Source: Methanomassiliicoccus sp. UBA345
GTDB lineage: Archaea > Thermoplasmatota > Thermoplasmata > Methanomassiliicoccales > Methanomassiliicoccaceae
Direction: 5' to 3'
Length of the DNA stretch: 7,098 nucleotides
Assembly: GCA_002504525.1 (NCBI GenBank)
Contig: DATD01000012.1
Location: 87,078 to 94,175 of the forward strand
A program made the position numbers and the translations under genes. This document shows positions 6,701-7,098 of this stretch, piece after piece. Numbering within the stretch: position 1 is the stretch's first letter; the number at the start of each line of letters is the position of its first letter. The notes beneath the pieces were generated by a model, which saw only the letters and a list, made by a program, of their open reading frames with translations, did no database searches and was not told the origin of the DNA.

Positions 6701-7073
6701 GGGCGAACACCTCTCGGAGAGGCACCTCGGCGACCTTGTCGGTGGAGTCCTCTTCCACTTTCAGGACCTCGTCCAGCTCTTCCTTGGGGAGCGAGCGGAT
6801 CAGGTACTCGATGTTCTGCAACGCGAGCTCATACTGCTCCCTGTAGACCTCAGGGTTCTCTCTCAGGAAGGTGACCATCTCGCACAGGCGCTCCTTCTTG
6901 ATGTATATCTCCAGCATGTCGCCGCGGACGTCGAACGTGAACGGTCCGGCCACGCAGGTCTCGGGCTTGACGCCCTGCACCGTGCAGCGCCCGTCCTTGT
7001 AGCAGACGCAGAAGCCGGTGGACTTGCAGTCGAGCTTGCGGTACGACTGGAACAGAATGTCGTCGAACGTCAT
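6684..7073 (-). CDS. YkgJ-like cysteine-cluster (metal-binding) protein
   Basis: This 129-residue protein has an N-terminal cysteine cluster: C16, C22, C24, C30 and C40 in LDCKSTGFCVCYKDGRC and CTVQGVKPETCVAGPF. The CTVQGVKPETCVAGPF part resembles the C-x-(I/V)-x5-RP-x2-C-x3-PF signature of YkgJ/UPF0153 proteins, which are thought to chelate zinc or iron. Another Cys lies in ERLCEMV. The C-terminal half (about 64-129) is charged and helical, with no membrane segment, so the protein is cytoplasmic. The family's biochemical role is not established. ATG 7073 is preceded by GGAG at 6-nt spacing, which supports this start, but the frame stays open to the window edge (ISILLENG), so a longer form starting outside cannot be excluded. 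The end overlaps the GCS2 ligase by 17 nt. Confidence 0.75.
   Translation of the reverse strand: MTFDDILFQSYRKLDCKSTGFCVCYKDGRCTVQGVKPETCVAGPFTFDVRGDMLEIYIKKERLCEMVTFLRENPEVYREQYELALQNIEYLIRSLPKEELDEVLKVEEDSTDKVAEVPLREVFAPDRRN
6708..6713 (-). promoter_or_regulatory. Shine-Dalgarno placed for a CTG start of the GCS2 ligase
   Basis: On the minus strand GAGGTG is followed by 7 nt and then CTG at 6700-6698. It decides the start choice, because the family's conserved GTEHEY motif begins three codons later and no conventional start codon is available. It lies in the last codons of the YkgJ-like gene (Glu-Val), so it also suggests translational coupling. Confidence 0.5.
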
Positions 7074-7079
7074 GCCGTT

Positions 7080-7083
7080 CTCC
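7080..7083 (-). promoter_or_regulatory. Shine-Dalgarno for the YkgJ-like gene
   Basis: GGAG on the minus strand lies 6 nt before the ATG at 7073 and favours that start over one beyond the right edge. Only four bases match, so support is moderate. Confidence 0.4.
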
Positions 7084-7098
7084 AGAAGTATGGATATG

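Noticed and set aside
5651..6874. Plus-strand frames of about 185-200 residues opposite GCS2 and YkgJ-like genes
   Set aside because: They are His/Gln/Val-rich shadow translations of well-supported minus-strand genes.
1..7098. CRISPR array, insertion sequence, integrase or attachment site
   Set aside because: No spaced direct repeats, transposase motifs or terminal inverted repeats were seen; the repeats at 122-619 are protein-level and degenerate.

Overview
The window looks like a GC-rich archaeal chromosome segment, most likely from a Thermoplasmatota methanogen of the Methanomassiliicoccales type. This assignment is inference. It rests on a methylcobamide:CoM methyltransferase (MtaA/UroD) relative, a soluble PAS-PAS histidine kinase with the archaeal H-box style LLTHDISNYN, GAGGTG ribosome binding sites, a TATA-like box placed for a near-leaderless transcript, T-run terminators and almost exclusive use of TGA stops. 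No rRNA, tRNA or phylogenetic marker gene is present to prove it.

Layout. The left half (1-3447) reads on the + strand: the C-terminal part of a glycine-rich beta-repeat protein, then an iron-type alcohol dehydrogenase (ADH) overlapping by 17 nt with a PAS-PAS sensor histidine kinase. The right half (3579-7098) reads on the - strand. In transcription order it holds a YkgJ-like cysteine-cluster protein, a GCS2-family glutamate-cysteine/carboxylate-amine ligase, a damaged MtaA/UroD-like methyltransferase gene, a T7 terminator, a TATA-like box, and a membrane protein with an N-terminal zinc ribbon and a C-terminal transglutaminase-like domain. The two halves converge on 3448-3578, which contains a hairpin.

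How the genes may work together. The ADH and the kinase are almost certainly co-translated, so the kinase may sense the redox or metabolic state the dehydrogenase affects. The cysteine-cluster protein and the GCS2 ligase are also coupled by a 17-nt overlap, which hints at thiol or metal chemistry. No response regulator is in view.

Main points of interest. (1) The MtaA-like gene has a single in-frame TAG with strong family similarity on both sides. That would suggest pyrrolysine read-through in this kind of organism, but the same gene also lacks its 5' end and carries a 1-nt frameshift, so decay (or assembly error) is the leading explanation. (2) The GCS2 ligase needs sequence upstream of its first conventional start codon to have its conserved GTEHEY N-terminus. 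The only plausible start there is CTG, preceded by GAGGTG at 7-nt spacing. I found no convincing evidence of a wholly new multi-gene system.
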